From: Terriglobales bacterium
GTDB lineage: Bacteria; Acidobacteriota; Terriglobia; Terriglobales; Acidobacteriaceae
Reading direction: 5' to 3'
Assembly: GCA_030038475.1 (NCBI GenBank)
Contig: JASHOU010000103.1
Location: forward strand, 1-36,468
Length of the DNA stretch: 36,468 nt
How positions within the stretch are numbered: position 1 is the first letter of the stretch; each line of letters starts with the position of its first letter. The notes under the pieces are model-generated. The model saw only the letters and a program-made list of their open reading frames with translations. It searched no databases and was not told the origin of the DNA. Both the position numbers and the translations under genes were made by a program. This document shows, piece after piece, positions 8,117 to 17,114 of the stretch.

Positions 8117-9070
8117 ATGAACTCGAATACGAACAACACGAAAAGCTGGAAGTACATCGGTCTATTTACCGCAGTGGCGATCGTCATCGCGATCGTGGTT
8201 GTGCTGCTGGAGACAAGCAAATCGGCTCTCGCCAAAGATACGCAGACGACATTCCAGTCATCGGCCGAGGCCGGCGCTGCGCTGGACCAGGCTGCCAGAA
8301 GCGGCAATGAGGCCGCCCTGGCGAAAATCCTGGGCGTTGACACCAAGGCTCTGCTGACGACAGGAAATCAGGAAGCCGACAAGGCTGCCATGAAATCCTT
8401 CGCTGCAAAGTACGAGAAGATGAACCGTTGGGTCGACATGACCGACGGCAGCCGCGTGCTTTACATCGGCGCCGACAACTTCGCCTTTCCGGTTCCGCTG
8501 GCAAAGAATTCCTCGGGACGCTGGTATTTTGATGCCGTTGCCGGCGCGGAGGAGATTCGGGCGCGCAACATCGGCCGCAATGAACTGTTGACCATCGATG
8601 CCTGTGCCGCGCTCGCGGACGCGCAGAAAGTGTATTTCGCCAATACCGGCTACTCGGGTTTCGCGCAGCGCATCGTCAGCACGGCGGGCAAACAGGACGG
8701 ACTGTATTGGCCGGCGTCGAGCACAGAGGATGCGAGTCCGCTCGCGACCCTGAATGAACTGCCTAAGTCGTCGCTCGCATCTCTTACTCCGGATCGGCCG
8801 TTGGCGATCGATGGATACGAAATACGTATCCTGACGGCCCAGGGCGACGACGCTCCCGGCGGCGCCATGAGCTACATCGACAATGGCAAGATGACCGGCG
8901 GCTTTGCCATCCTGGCAACACCAGTCAAGTATGCAGAAACCGGCATCATGACTTTCATGACTGGCGCAGATGGAATGGTCTACGAGCGGGATTTGGGTCC
9001 CGACACGGCGAAGATCGCGGCATACATCCAGGAATTCAATCCGACGGATGATTGGTCAGCGGTCGAGTAA
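8117..9070 (+). CDS. DUF2950 family exported protein
   Basis: This 317-residue protein has an N-terminal hydrophobic segment (YIGLFTAVAIVIAIVVVLLE), so it is exported or membrane-anchored. The rest matches the DUF2950 family: AEAGAALDQAARSGNEAALAKILG, then NRWVDMTDGSRVLYIGADNFAFPVPLAKNSSGRWYFDA and a C-terminal GGFAILATPVKYAETGIMTFM segment. The biochemical function is unknown. The ATG at 8117 is chosen because AAGGAG at 8104-8109 lies 7 nt upstream. An in-frame ATG at 8081 would add MEKSKHLIRRLK and has no such site. It follows the DUF3300 gene by 52 bp, and the pairing of these two families recurs in other genomes. Confidence 0.85.
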   Translation: MNSNTNNTKSWKYIGLFTAVAIVIAIVVVLLETSKSALAKDTQTTFQSSAEAGAALDQAARSGNEAALAKILGVDTKALLTTGNQEADKAAMKSFAAKYEKMNRWVDMTDGSRVLYIGADNFAFPVPLAKNSSGRWYFDAVAGAEEIRARNIGRNELLTIDACAALADAQKVYFANTGYSGFAQRIVSTAGKQDGLYWPASSTEDASPLATLNELPKSSLASLTPDRPLAIDGYEIRILTAQGDDAPGGAMSYIDNGKMTGGFAILATPVKYAETGIMTFMTGADGMVYERDLGPDTAKIAAYIQEFNPTDDWSAVE

Positions 9071-9106
9071 GAGTGAAGAACCTCGATACCGAAAAAGGAG
9101 ATGCCT

Positions 9107-9859
9107 ATGAAGATCAAATGGTTGAAATCGGGGTTCTTCGCCCGCAATCGAATTGTAATCGTAATGTGGGCGTTGATTGCGGAAATGGTTGCCTCGCCGC
9201 TTGCGGACTCACATCCGCGCACCGGCGCTCTGCTCGGATTCGCGGTGCTGCTGATGGTTCTCACTGGCATCAGCTCTATCGCAAACCGCACAATAGTTTA
9301 CAGGACGGTGGTTCCGGTCGCCGTAATCTGGACGATTGCCAGAATGATCGAGGCATTCGTGAATCCATATCCTTACATCAGTCTTGCTGCGGTGGTGGGC
9401 CTGATGTTCTCGTGTTCTATTCTTTGGGCCATCTTCGACCATTTCCACTCCCAGTTGTGCAATCCACGCTATGCGATTGCCGAAGCGTTCATCAGCTACC
9501 TTGTGATCGCGACGGCTTTCTCCCAGCTTTATTCCATCTTGAATCGTCTGGTTGACCATGCGTTCAACCAGACGATTCCCTCAACGCAGGGCGGAACCTT
9601 TCTGTACTTCAGCATGGTGACCCTCACCAGCGTAGGCTACGGTGGGATTGTGCCGCTGAATCCCTACGTGCGGATGGTCGCCGCGATGGAGAGCATGTCT
9701 GGTATCTTTTTCGTCGCGGTTGTGGTCGCGCGATTGGTATCGAGTTACAGTTCGATGGGGATGAGCGAGCGTCAGTCTTCGGCGCAGGACGCTGGCGATT
9801 CGGTGCAAGAATCCAGCTGCGAATGTGGACGCGCCGCAGCTGTTGGTGTATCTCTCTAA
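9107..9859 (+). CDS. Six-helix K+-channel-like membrane protein
   Basis: This 250-residue protein has about six hydrophobic helices. The last two flank a pore loop with the filter TSVGYGG (residues about 174-180), followed by a strongly hydrophobic inner helix (MSGIFFVAVVVARLVSS). This matches the ion_trans_2 pore of K+ channels, where TxGYG lines the filter; here the residue after GYG is Gly rather than the common Asp. No S4-like row of basic residues is evident, so it is probably not voltage-gated. The start is at 9107 because AAGGAG (9095-9100) directly abuts the ATG at 9101 and is 6 nt from 9107. It follows DUF2950 by 36 bp and is probably the last gene of that operon. The C-terminal tail is hydrophilic with two Cys. 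Confidence 0.75.
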   Translation: MKIKWLKSGFFARNRIVIVMWALIAEMVASPLADSHPRTGALLGFAVLLMVLTGISSIANRTIVYRTVVPVAVIWTIARMIEAFVNPYPYISLAAVVGLMFSCSILWAIFDHFHSQLCNPRYAIAEAFISYLVIATAFSQLYSILNRLVDHAFNQTIPSTQGGTFLYFSMVTLTSVGYGGIVPLNPYVRMVAAMESMSGIFFVAVVVARLVSSYSSMGMSERQSSAQDAGDSVQESSCECGRAAAVGVSL

Positions 9860-10187
9860 TCCTGGTCAAGCGGTTCTCAATTCAAGAGCACATGTTGGAG
9901 TACAGCTCCAAGCAGACCGGAGAAACTTCCTTCTGGATCTTCCGATAGTCAAGTGTTAAAAAGCAGGCATAGTTCAGCGCGCATCAGGCGCAGTTCGCCA
10001 CGTCGGATGCTCGCGTTGCGGGGTGACTTCCCGAATATTGGAAGAGTTGGCACTCGTCTCGTACTGGTGGTTTTTAGACGGCCACACTGCCAGGTCTCGC
10101 TGAAATTGACTGCGATGACCTCAGGTTCTGTGCCGGCCAATGGGTGACCGGCAAGAGCACAAGGCGAGCGACTCAAAACTAGCTCGT
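9860..10187. other. Convergent intergenic region
   Basis: This lies between the channel gene (+) and the sigma-54 activator gene (-). It holds two small inverted repeats: TTGGAG-N5-CTCCAA at 9895-9911 and AACTAG-N5-CTAGTT at 10177-10193, the latter overlapping the activator stop codon. Either could end transcription, but neither has a U-tract. Short frames on both strands show no family resemblance. Confidence 0.4.
9895..9911. terminator. Weak hairpin after the channel operon
   Basis: Perfect 6-bp arms TTGGAG and CTCCAA around a 5-nt loop, 35 bp after the stop at 9859. There is no T-run, so a terminator role is tentative. Confidence 0.3.
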
Positions 10188-11705
10188 CTAGTTCGTGTAA
10201 AAGCGGTGCTTGTCAACCTTGAGAGCGCGAATCTTGGAATCGAGCGTTGAAGGTGGCATGCCGAGCTTGGCTGCCGCGCCAGAGGGACCAGAAACCCGGC
10301 CTTTGCATTCCGCCAGCGCCGCCTCGATGAGTTCCTTTTCCTGCGAGATCATCTCTTGCGCCAGCGGACGGCTGGGGCGCAGCGCGGCCGGCAACCAGCT
10401 CTCATCTACCGAAAAGTTCTCGGAGTCGCACAGAATCACGGAACGCTCGATCACGTTCTGCAGTTCGCGAATATTGCCCGGCCAGGGATAAGACTGCAGC
10501 CGGTCCATGCTCCTTCTTTCGATGCTCCGGATTCGCTTTCCCGTCTTCTGCGCGTAGCGATCGATAAAATATTCGACCAGGAGGCGAATGTCTTCGTTGC
10601 GCTCGCGCAGCGCGGGGATTTCCAGCGGAAACACGTTGATGCGATAGTACAGATCGCTGCGGAATGTGCCGGCTTCAATGGCAGCAGGTAAGTCCCGGTG
10701 CGTGGCGGCTATCACCCGAACATTGGCGCGAATCGTCTGATTGCTGCCTACGCGCTGAAATTCCTTCTCCTGCAGAACGCGCAAGAGAGCGATCTGAGTC
10801 TCGGCGGGGAGCTCTCCGATTTCATCGAGAAACAGCGTGCCTCCCTCGGCCAGCTCGAACCGGCCAATGCGGCGCTGCAGCGCCCCGGTGAAAGCTCCTT
10901 TTTCGTGGCCAAACAGTTCGGAGGCAATCAGTTCGCGCGGGATCGCAGCACAGTTCACGCTAACAAACGGGCGGTTCGCGCGATCGGAGTTCTTGTGAAT
11001 GGCGCGGGCGATCAGCTCCTTGCCGGTACCGGTTTCGCCCGTGATCAGGACAGTGGAATCGGTTCGGGCGACCTTCGTGACGCGCGCTAAGACGGCCTGC
11101 AAACGAGGCGAAGTGCCAACGATCTCTTCGAACATCGAGACCGAGGCGATCTCTTCCCGCAGCGCAAGATTCTCGCGCTGGGCTTGCTCTTTGCTCCCTT
11201 TGTGGTCCTCAATGTCGATGCGCGTGCCGCACCAGCGGACAATCTCGCCATTTTCATCCCGCAGCGGAACCAACTGGTGAAGAAACCACCGATATTGCCC
11301 ATTCCGGTTGCGGACACGGGCTTCGGCTTCAACAGAAATCCCATGCGCAATAGCGTCCCGGTACGCACCCAAAAGTGCATCCACGTCTTCAGGATGGATA
11401 ATTGTCTGAAGACGCTCCGTCGGCGCGACGGCGTCAATTGGTCCCAGGTACTCGCGCGCTGCTCGATTCACAAAAGATAGCGTCGCATCCGGCTCGAGGA
11501 TAAACATATGCTGAGGAACGGCATCCATGATCTGCTCGATGTGCCGGACATTCATGTACGCGGCCGAATCGGCGCCCATTAGGCCTTTGAGAATCTGGCC
11601 GTTCAGAATTGGAGCGACAGGCTGATCGGTGTAAGGGACGCGAAATTCCCGCGTCTGGCCTGCGGGAATCGAAACCGTTTCAACATCTGAAACCATGTGG
11701 TCCAT
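10188..11705 (-). CDS. Sigma-54-dependent transcriptional activator (PAS-AAA+-Fis HTH)
   Basis: This 505-residue bacterial enhancer-binding protein has a PAS/PAC sensor domain at residues about 50-168 ([25 protein letters not shown]...). The AAA+ domain follows, with Walker A GETGTGKE (223-230), the sigma-54 contact loop GAFTGA (270-275) and Walker B LFLDE (291-295). A Fis-type helix-turn-helix lies at about 458-500 ([18 protein letters not shown]). It uses ATP hydrolysis to open sigma-54 RNA polymerase promoters. There is no receiver domain, so control is probably by a ligand or redox signal at PAS rather than phosphorylation. GGGGAG lies just upstream of the ATG. It lies between promoters of the sigma-54 type at 5842, 16516 and 18939 and is the obvious candidate to control them. 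Confidence 0.92.
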   Translation of the reverse strand: MDHMVSDVETVSIPAGQTREFRVPYTDQPVAPILNGQILKGLMGADSAAYMNVRHIEQIMDAVPQHMFILEPDATLSFVNRAAREYLGPIDAVAPTERLQTIIHPEDVDALLGAYRDAIAHGISVEAEARVRNRNGQYRWFLHQLVPLRDENGEIVRWCGTRIDIEDHKGSKEQAQRENLALREEIASVSMFEEIVGTSPRLQAVLARVTKVARTDSTVLITGETGTGKELIARAIHKNSDRANRPFVSVNCAAIPRELIASELFGHEKGAFTGALQRRIGRFELAEGGTLFLDEIGELPAETQIALLRVLQEKEFQRVGSNQTIRANVRVIAATHRDLPAAIEAGTFRSDLYYRINVFPLEIPALRERNEDIRLLVEYFIDRYAQKTGKRIRSIERRSMDRLQSYPWPGNIRELQNVIERSVILCDSENFSVDESWLPAALRPSRPLAQEMISQEKELIEAALAECKGRVSGPSGAAAKLGMPPSTLDSKIRALKVDKHRFYTN

Positions 11706-11908
11706 AGCAACTCTCCCCGTTCAGTGAGTTTTCGTATCGACGGGAACCACTATGCAGCCGATGCAGGTGGGAGCGCATCTCGCGATAAGCAGTTTTTTTT
11801 GTATTGCTGCCGGGGACCTGCGAAGTACCACTTTCGGGTATGAAGGCAAGAAAGGCTTTGAAAGAAAAGAGTGGGAGATTTCCACAGCCGGAGAAGAAGT
11901 GGAACAGC

Positions 11909-12313
11909 CTACGGCCTTGCCACAAGAGGGATAACGATCTTTCGCCGGCCGAAGAAATAGGCGTCGAGGGAAATGGCGCCCGGGCCTAGCGGGGCAATCG
12001 CGAGTGCCATTCCGATTGCCTCGAAACTTGTCAAACTCAGGAAGAAAGATGCCCAAGCGGGATGCCAAACGTAAATCGCCGCTCCGGCCAGCGCCGAAAC
12101 GCCCGCCATTAGCCGAGTCAGGAAGCCGAGAACAAACGAAGCTCCGATTCCAAGCGCGAGCCAAGATAGCAGCCAGATTCCCGGACTGAGGCCGTGTTGG
12201 CCCTGTATGCAGCTATACGCTTCACTGACAAGCTTCGCGCCAATCGCAATACGCAAAACAAGCAGGCCAACGCCTGGCAACCCTTGCGGAAATGTCCTGT
12301 ACCAGCGTTGCAA
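11909..12313 (-). CDS. DoxX-like membrane protein
   Basis: This 134-residue protein has four hydrophobic segments: LPGVGLLVLRIAIGAKLVSEA, IWLLSWLALGIGASFVLGFL, LMAGVSALAGAAIYVW and FEAIGMALAIAPLGPGAISLDAYFFGRRK. The GLLVLRIAIG opening and the GPGAISLDAYFFGRR ending fit the DoxX/DUF-type four-helix family. Members are linked to thiosulfate-quinone oxidoreduction or oxidative-stress complexes in some organisms; the role here is unknown. The start is a TTG with GAGGAG 8 nt upstream, which fits well; no nearby ATG fits. It lies between the sigma-54 activator gene and the response-regulator gene on the same strand, and may be transcribed alone. Confidence 0.7.
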   Translation of the reverse strand: MQRWYRTFPQGLPGVGLLVLRIAIGAKLVSEAYSCIQGQHGLSPGIWLLSWLALGIGASFVLGFLTRLMAGVSALAGAAIYVWHPAWASFFLSLTSFEAIGMALAIAPLGPGAISLDAYFFGRRKIVIPLVARP

Positions 12314-12486
12314 TTTCCCGTCTCCTCAGACACTGCGGTGAAAGCACCGCATGGACAAAACATATACATCCCACGGGCCGTCCGAATCACCCGAACTCTA
12401 AATTTTTGAATATTACAAAAGTGGTATTCCGGGATACTCAAAAGCGTCTTGGCTCGCAGCGCTTGACCGGCTGAGCTTGTCCGGGC

Positions 12487-13116
12487 TTAGAGGTGAATAA
12501 TGCCCCGTCGGACGGCGATCGTGATCGCCTGGCTGCGATCGTTGGCTCCGAGTTTTGCCATGATGTGTTGGATGTGAACCTTCACAGTTCCTTCGGAGAT
12601 GAACAGCCGGTCGGCGATATCGCGGTTGCGGTTGCCCTCGGCTACCTGCTGCAGAATCTCGACTTCGCGGGCCGTGAGCCCCTCGTCGCTCAAGTGGTTC
12701 GCCAGTAGCGTGGCAATCTCTGGAGGAATCGCCTTTTTGCCGGCATACACCTGGCGGATTGCGCCGAGCACTTCCTTGGGCGGCATGCTTTTGAGCATGT
12801 AGCCTTTCGCTCCGCCTTCGAGCGCACGCTGCATCTCCACGTCTCCCTCGGATGATGTGACCATAATGACTCTCGCGTCCGGGGAACCGCTCAAAATCGT
12901 GATCATTGCATCAATCCCGCTGATATCGGGGAGTCGCACGTCCATGAGAACCACGTCTGGGTTAAGGTCTCGAAACAGCTTAATTGCCTCATGGCCTGTT
13001 GAGCCCTGACCCACAACCCGCATATCGGTCTGATCGTTGATCAGAGCGGCGAGCCCCTCGCGCACGAGAGGATGATCGTCGATGCTGAGAACACGAATTT
13101 TTTCCGGTTCGCTCAT
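12487..13116 (-). CDS. NarL/FixJ-type response regulator
   Basis: This 209-residue two-domain regulator has a receiver domain with the acidic pair DD (residues 13-14), phosphoacceptor Asp59 (VVLMDVRLPD), Thr87 and Lys109 (YMLKSMPP). A C-terminal LuxR/GerE helix-turn-helix occupies about 143-200 (LTAREVEILQQVAEGNRNRDIADRLFISEGTVKVHIQHIMAKLG). All switch residues are present, so it should be phosphorylated by a HisKA_3 kinase. The kinase encoded 17 bp upstream on the same strand is the clear partner. Targets are not shown by the sequence; palindromic GTAT...ATAC elements upstream of the DoxX and activator genes are candidates. Confidence 0.93.
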   Translation of the reverse strand: MSEPEKIRVLSIDDHPLVREGLAALINDQTDMRVVGQGSTGHEAIKLFRDLNPDVVLMDVRLPDISGIDAMITILSGSPDARVIMVTSSEGDVEMQRALEGGAKGYMLKSMPPKEVLGAIRQVYAGKKAIPPEIATLLANHLSDEGLTAREVEILQQVAEGNRNRDIADRLFISEGTVKVHIQHIMAKLGANDRSQAITIAVRRGIIHL

Positions 13117-13133
13117 TCGTGTTGTCCCTTACT

Positions 13134-16100
13134 TCACTTCGTTTCTTGAGCGCCCTTTCTGCGTCTCGCGGGATACAAGCGCAGCCACTTCCAGAACTGA
13201 CCCGCGGAGGCATCCTTGTAAGCCAGCGCGCCTGGGACCGAAAGTTCGATCTCCGTTCCGGCGTCGACCCCGCTCAGCACCTCGAGCCTTCCGCCAATCC
13301 TTTCTGCCCGCTCGCGCATACCCGCCAGGCCCCAGTGTCCGTCGCGGCCAATCCGCAGTAACTGGGAATCAATCCCGCAACCGTTATCTCGCACCAGGAT
13401 ACGCAGGTTGCGCGACACATAATCTACCTCAACCCCAATCTTCGTGGCTTGAGAATGATGGAATGCGTTGATCACTGCCTCCCGCGCGATGAGGTAAGCC
13501 TCATCTCGAACCAGCGGCCGCAGCCCGCGGGGCTGGCCGTCGGTGGTCACGACAAACTCAATGTTCTCAGGCAAAACGAATTCCTTGGGAAGCAGAGAAA
13601 GGGCCTGCTCCAGTCCGTCGGAGCTTGTCTGCCGGGAACGGAGAGAGCGGAGTGCATTGCGGCCCTCCTGGCTGACCTGCCGCAGCAAATCGAGACCACG
13701 CTCCATGGCAGGCTTCGCCGGCGAGTCTTCCGGCAGGCGATTATTGGCGAGATCGAAGTGGATGGAAGCGCTGTAAATTCCCTGCAAAAGCGTGTCATGC
13801 AGGTTTCTTGCGATTCGCTCCCGCACCTCCAGCCGCTCCTCAAAGCGGGCTTGCATAGCCGCAGCCAAGCTACGCAGGCGAAGCAGATAAAGAACAGCGA
13901 GAGTTCCCACCGCGGCCACGATGCAGAAAACGCGAAACAACGCTGTTTGATAAAACGCGGGGAGCACGGAAAAGCCAACCTGCGCTCCCGCTTCATTCCA
14001 TAAGCCGTCATTGTTGCTGGCGATCACATGAAACCGATAATTGCCGGGCGCCAGATCGGTATAGAAGGCCTGGCGGCGATTCTGCGGGTCCTGCCAATCC
14101 GAATCGTGCCCATCGAGCTTGTAACGAAAGCGCACTTTCTGGGGGACCGTCAGGCTGAGCGCCGTGTAGTCGATTTCAAGCTCGCGCGTGTGCGATGGGA
14201 AACGAAGGTTCTCGCGGGGGATATATTTCTTCCGATCAGCGACGATTTGCTCCACCTGCACCGGCGGCAAAGCCTTGTTTGTATCCAGATGTTCTGGGTC
14301 CACTACCTGCAGGATATTTTCGTTTGCAAACCATAACTTCCCATCTGGCGCCCTCGATGCTTCTGGGCGGAAATTGGTCAATCCCGGTTGTGCCCCGTCA
14401 TAGACATCTAGGGTTCTCAGTTTCAATCGAGCGTCCGGCTGCTGCCACCAACGAGCTATCTCCGGCGCGGAAATCATCACGAGTCCGCATTGTGTATCGA
14501 GCCAAAGCGAGCGATTGTTGTCCTGGACAACTGTGTAAATGTCGTCGCAAGCGAGGCCGTTGTGAGTATCCAGAACCTGTTCTCTTCCTTCGTTCCATAG
14601 GAAGGCCCCATCCTGTGTCGCTCCCCACACCGAATTGTCGGGTTCAACCAGAAGGTTGCGAATCGCATGATCAGTAGGACGATGCGTAGGCAGAGATTCC
14701 AGTTGGCCGTGGCGGAAGCGCGCCAGTATTCCGCTCGACAGACCTAACCAGATACCATCGTTCGCGTCGGCCGCCATCGAGACGACCCGCGGAATTTGCG
14801 GAGGAGTGAATTCGTCTGTGACTTTAAGGTCTCGTATCCGGTAAAGAGCTGGTTGTGTGACAGCTGCCCAAATATCGTGGCCGCGATCTTCAATAATCGC
14901 CGTTACAATGCCGAGCGGTTTGCCATCGGACTTGTTTACCGGATGAAAGTGGCCACTATTGTAGACGGTCAAGCCGTTGTCGATGCCGACCCATAGGCGG
15001 CCCTGGTGATCCTCCAGCAGAGACGTGATCAGTCTGCCCGGCAATCCATTGTGCCTTGCGATTGACAAAAGCTTGCCTTGGCGCAGAACATCCAGTGACT
15101 CGAGGTTCCCGATCCAGACAGTACCGTCGTGAGCCGCAAACACGGAATCCGCATCGTCGGAAGTCAGGCCTTCACGAATGGAAAAACTGACCACGGGAGT
15201 GTCATGGAAACGATCGATGCCCCGGGAAGTTGCGACCCAGATGTTGCCTTCCCGGTCTTCGTAGAAGCTCTGGACCGAGTCGCTCGATAATCCGTCGGCG
15301 CTGCCGAAATGCTCAGCCTTGCCTGCATGAACCTGGTAAACGCCGTTGTTCTCGGTACCGATCCAGAGTTCGTCGTTGTGATCCCGCAAGAGCGCTGTAA
15401 CAGCCAACCGCGCGCCATTCAATTGCGGCACCGAGTAGTCTTTCCACTCGCCATCGGTGATTTGTTGAAGCCCGAGCCCGCTTCCCGGTTGCGCCATTCC
15501 TGCGAGGATCGAGCCATCGCTCCCGCTTGCGATCGCGGTGACACCGCGAAGCAGATCATTTCCCCGAAGAGCTTTGGCCGTAAACGTCTTCACATCGCCT
15601 GACGCCCAGCGGCCGACGCCCAGGGAACTGCCGAACCAGAGATTTCCCTGTGCGTCGCCGAAAAGCGGCTGTGCAAAGGGAAACGGAATTCCTTCCGAAG
15701 CCCCATGGCAGTGAAGCGCGTCTGCGACGACTTCGCAGAGAGGGCCGTCATCATCATGCACCTGGCTGCGGGTGACCCAAACTTTTCCCTGAGGTCCTTC
15801 AACAATTGATTCGATAAACGCTGATTTTCCTTGAATGTTGGTTAACTCAAAATGATTCCACTTCACAAGGCCGCGCGAAGTTCCGATCCAAAGACTTCCG
15901 TCCGGCGTACCCAACAAGGAATGGATTCGAGAACTCGGCAGATGCTCAACATTGGGTGGGGTCCAGGGAACAAACTGCACCCCATCGAAGCGCACCAGCC
16001 CGGCCTCAGTCCCGATCCACAAGTACCCGTCCGCGGTCTGGGCGATCGCTTGCGGAGTTCCGCTGAAGAAACCATCCGCGATCCGCCAAGCGGTGTGGGC

Positions 16101-16283
16101 ATATTGCGAAATCTGGCGGTTTGGGTCGAGCGCGGGAGATAAGATCGTGAATGAAACCAGACAAGTCAAGACGAACAGACTTTGTGAGCAGCGCCGATTG
16201 GCTACTGTCGAAAGACGGAGAGAAATGCGGCGCAATCTCGATCGATGAGAGATCAACCTCGTTTTCTCCGCGCTACTGCACAT
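13134..16283 (-). CDS. Propeller-type sensor histidine kinase (Reg_prop, Y_Y_Y, HisKA_3)
   Basis: This sensor kinase of about 1049 residues has an N-terminal signal or anchor segment (LFVLTCLVSFTILSPAL). About 640 residues of two-component-regulator propeller repeats follow, with recurring units such as GYLWIGTEAGLVRFDG, GSLWIGTSRGLVKW and DNSVWGATQDGAFLW. A Y_Y_Y domain, one membrane helix (LFRVFCIVAAVGTLAVLYLL) and a HisKA_3 dimerisation domain with His near residue 829 (RIARNLHDTLLQG) come next. The HATPase_c domain has the N box EAVINAFHHS and G boxes DNGCGID and GHWGLAGMRERA. The large outer sensor probably detects a periplasmic ligand. I prefer the ATG at 16283; a TTG at 16289 is an alternative, and neither has a good ribosome site. 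It forms an operon with the response regulator. Confidence 0.9.
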   Translation of the reverse strand: MCSSAEKTRLISHRSRLRRISLRLSTVANRRCSQSLFVLTCLVSFTILSPALDPNRQISQYAHTAWRIADGFFSGTPQAIAQTADGYLWIGTEAGLVRFDGVQFVPWTPPNVEHLPSSRIHSLLGTPDGSLWIGTSRGLVKWNHFELTNIQGKSAFIESIVEGPQGKVWVTRSQVHDDDGPLCEVVADALHCHGASEGIPFPFAQPLFGDAQGNLWFGSSLGVGRWASGDVKTFTAKALRGNDLLRGVTAIASGSDGSILAGMAQPGSGLGLQQITDGEWKDYSVPQLNGARLAVTALLRDHNDELWIGTENNGVYQVHAGKAEHFGSADGLSSDSVQSFYEDREGNIWVATSRGIDRFHDTPVVSFSIREGLTSDDADSVFAAHDGTVWIGNLESLDVLRQGKLLSIARHNGLPGRLITSLLEDHQGRLWVGIDNGLTVYNSGHFHPVNKSDGKPLGIVTAIIEDRGHDIWAAVTQPALYRIRDLKVTDEFTPPQIPRVVSMAADANDGIWLGLSSGILARFRHGQLESLPTHRPTDHAIRNLLVEPDNSVWGATQDGAFLWNEGREQVLDTHNGLACDDIYTVVQDNNRSLWLDTQCGLVMISAPEIARWWQQPDARLKLRTLDVYDGAQPGLTNFRPEASRAPDGKLWFANENILQVVDPEHLDTNKALPPVQVEQIVADRKKYIPRENLRFPSHTRELEIDYTALSLTVPQKVRFRYKLDGHDSDWQDPQNRRQAFYTDLAPGNYRFHVIASNNDGLWNEAGAQVGFSVLPAFYQTALFRVFCIVAAVGTLAVLYLLRLRSLAAAMQARFEERLEVRERIARNLHDTLLQGIYSASIHFDLANNRLPEDSPAKPAMERGLDLLRQVSQEGRNALRSLRSRQTSSDGLEQALSLLPKEFVLPENIEFVVTTDGQPRGLRPLVRDEAYLIAREAVINAFHHSQATKIGVEVDYVSRNLRILVRDNGCGIDSQLLRIGRDGHWGLAGMRERAERIGGRLEVLSGVDAGTEIELSVPGALAYKDASAGQFWKWLRLYPARRRKGAQETK

Positions 16284-16437
16284 GTCCAACTCGGTGCTCG
16301 GTCAGGATGAGTAGTTAGATAGCTACAGCGTCCCCGATTATAAGCGGCTTCCAAGTTATCAGCCGCGGCATCGCCGGCATTCCATCGCCAGCAGGTTTAC
16401 GCCCGCGCTTCGATCTTCGCCAACAGCTGACACGGAT

Positions 16438-16453
16438 TCACGAAATCTCGTGA
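16438..16453 (+). promoter_or_regulatory. Candidate activator (UAS) site for sigma-54 promoter 2
   Basis: TCACGAAATCTCGTGA is a perfect inverted repeat (6-bp arms, 4-bp centre). Its centre lies 72.5 bp upstream of the promoter's -24 GG. The element at 18863-18878 aligns to it and to the following TTT, and the third promoter has a half-match at the same distance. Fis-type activators bind such dyads. Confidence 0.6.
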
Positions 16454-16515
16454 GTTTTCCGGCAGTTCGCGGTTCCTTGCCAGAGGCAAGCGCACAGTTT
16501 TCAAGAAATTGCGAG

Positions 16516-16532
16516 TTGGCACGCCGGTTGCA
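16516..16532 (+). promoter_or_regulatory. Sigma-54 promoter 2, near-perfect
   Basis: TTGGCACGCCGGTTGCA matches YTGGCACGRNNNTTGCW at every specified position except R. GG is at 16518-16519 and GC at 16530-16531. Transcription is expected from about 16543, 56 nt before the ATG at 16599. Confidence 0.85.
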
Positions 16533-16598
16533 CTTGGTAGCGGCGAGAAAGCAAATTCGAAAGTTACACACAAGAAAGTTACGCCCAGGAATGACGAT

Positions 16599-17114
16599 AT
16601 GAACAATACAACGCTTCTTGCCCTCATAATTCTTTCTATACTTCCGGCCTCTGCGCAAAGGGCACCGTCTCTGGATTGTTTTACAAAAACCGATACCGCG
16701 ATTGCATCCTCCCAGGATTATGCTTCTCGCGTAGACGGATTGCTGCGCGATATTCATGCCAGCCTGCAGGATATCTCGGAAAGAGCGGAAGCTGGCCAAC
16801 TGACTCCCGAGCAGGCTCAGAGATTGAAGCTTGCGGCAACACGCGACATGATCGCCCGCCTGGATACACTTTCAGCCGTCTACGATGTGCGGCTTAATGA
16901 CGCGCGGATTAATGATACGCGGATTGATAGGAATGCTGCGGTTGACAATAAAACGCAAGTCCCCGAGAGCAATGACTGCGCCTCGGATAAAGTGCAACCC
17001 GCACATAACGGCAATGCCACCGTTAGCGTGCAGGAACTCAAGTCAGAAGGCGCCGTCCGTCTTGAAGTCGCACGACGAGGACAGTCCACAGGAGATTCCA
17101 ATGACAGTGATTGA
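16599..17114 (+). CDS. Small exported helical protein, unknown function
   Basis: This 171-residue protein has a signal peptide (MNNTTLLALIILSILPASA). The mature part is predicted mostly helical and charged (DYASRVDGLLRDIHASLQDISERAEAGQLTPEQAQRLKLAATRDMIARLDTLSAVYDVRL). It continues into a pentapeptide-like tract (LNDAR INDTR IDRN) encoded by a 15-nt tandem repeat. Two cysteines (in SLDCF and NDCAS) might form a disulfide. I recognise no family. CCAGGA lies 8 nt before the start at 16599; an earlier frame from 16509 would overlap the promoter and is rejected. It is the first gene behind a near-perfect sigma-54 promoter and overlaps the decarboxylase gene by 14 bp, so the two are co-expressed. 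Confidence 0.65.
   Translation: MNNTTLLALIILSILPASAQRAPSLDCFTKTDTAIASSQDYASRVDGLLRDIHASLQDISERAEAGQLTPEQAQRLKLAATRDMIARLDTLSAVYDVRLNDARINDTRIDRNAAVDNKTQVPESNDCASDKVQPAHNGNATVSVQELKSEGAVRLEVARRGQSTGDSNDSD

Larger units (their letters stand above)
16284..16598. other. Divergent regulatory region between sensor kinase and sigma-54 operon
   Basis: This separates the kinase gene (-) from the small exported protein (+). It holds a 16-bp activator-like palindrome at 16438-16453 and a sigma-54-type promoter at 16516-16532. Nearer the kinase, GTAG-N8-CTAC at about 16312-16327 is a small inverted repeat of unknown meaning. I find no clear housekeeping promoter for the kinase. Confidence 0.5.

Noticed and set aside
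10047-10063. TTGGCAC -24-like sequence
   Set aside because: There is no GC or TTGC at the required distance, so it is not a sigma-54 promoter.
12278-12293. CTGGCAACCCTTGC, sigma-54-like
   Set aside because: The spacer is about two bases too short, and it lies within or opposite the DoxX gene pointing the wrong way.
16509-16598. Upstream extension of the small exported protein
   Set aside because: The added residues would be encoded by the sigma-54 promoter and its leader and would place charged residues before the signal peptide. The ribosome site supports 16599.
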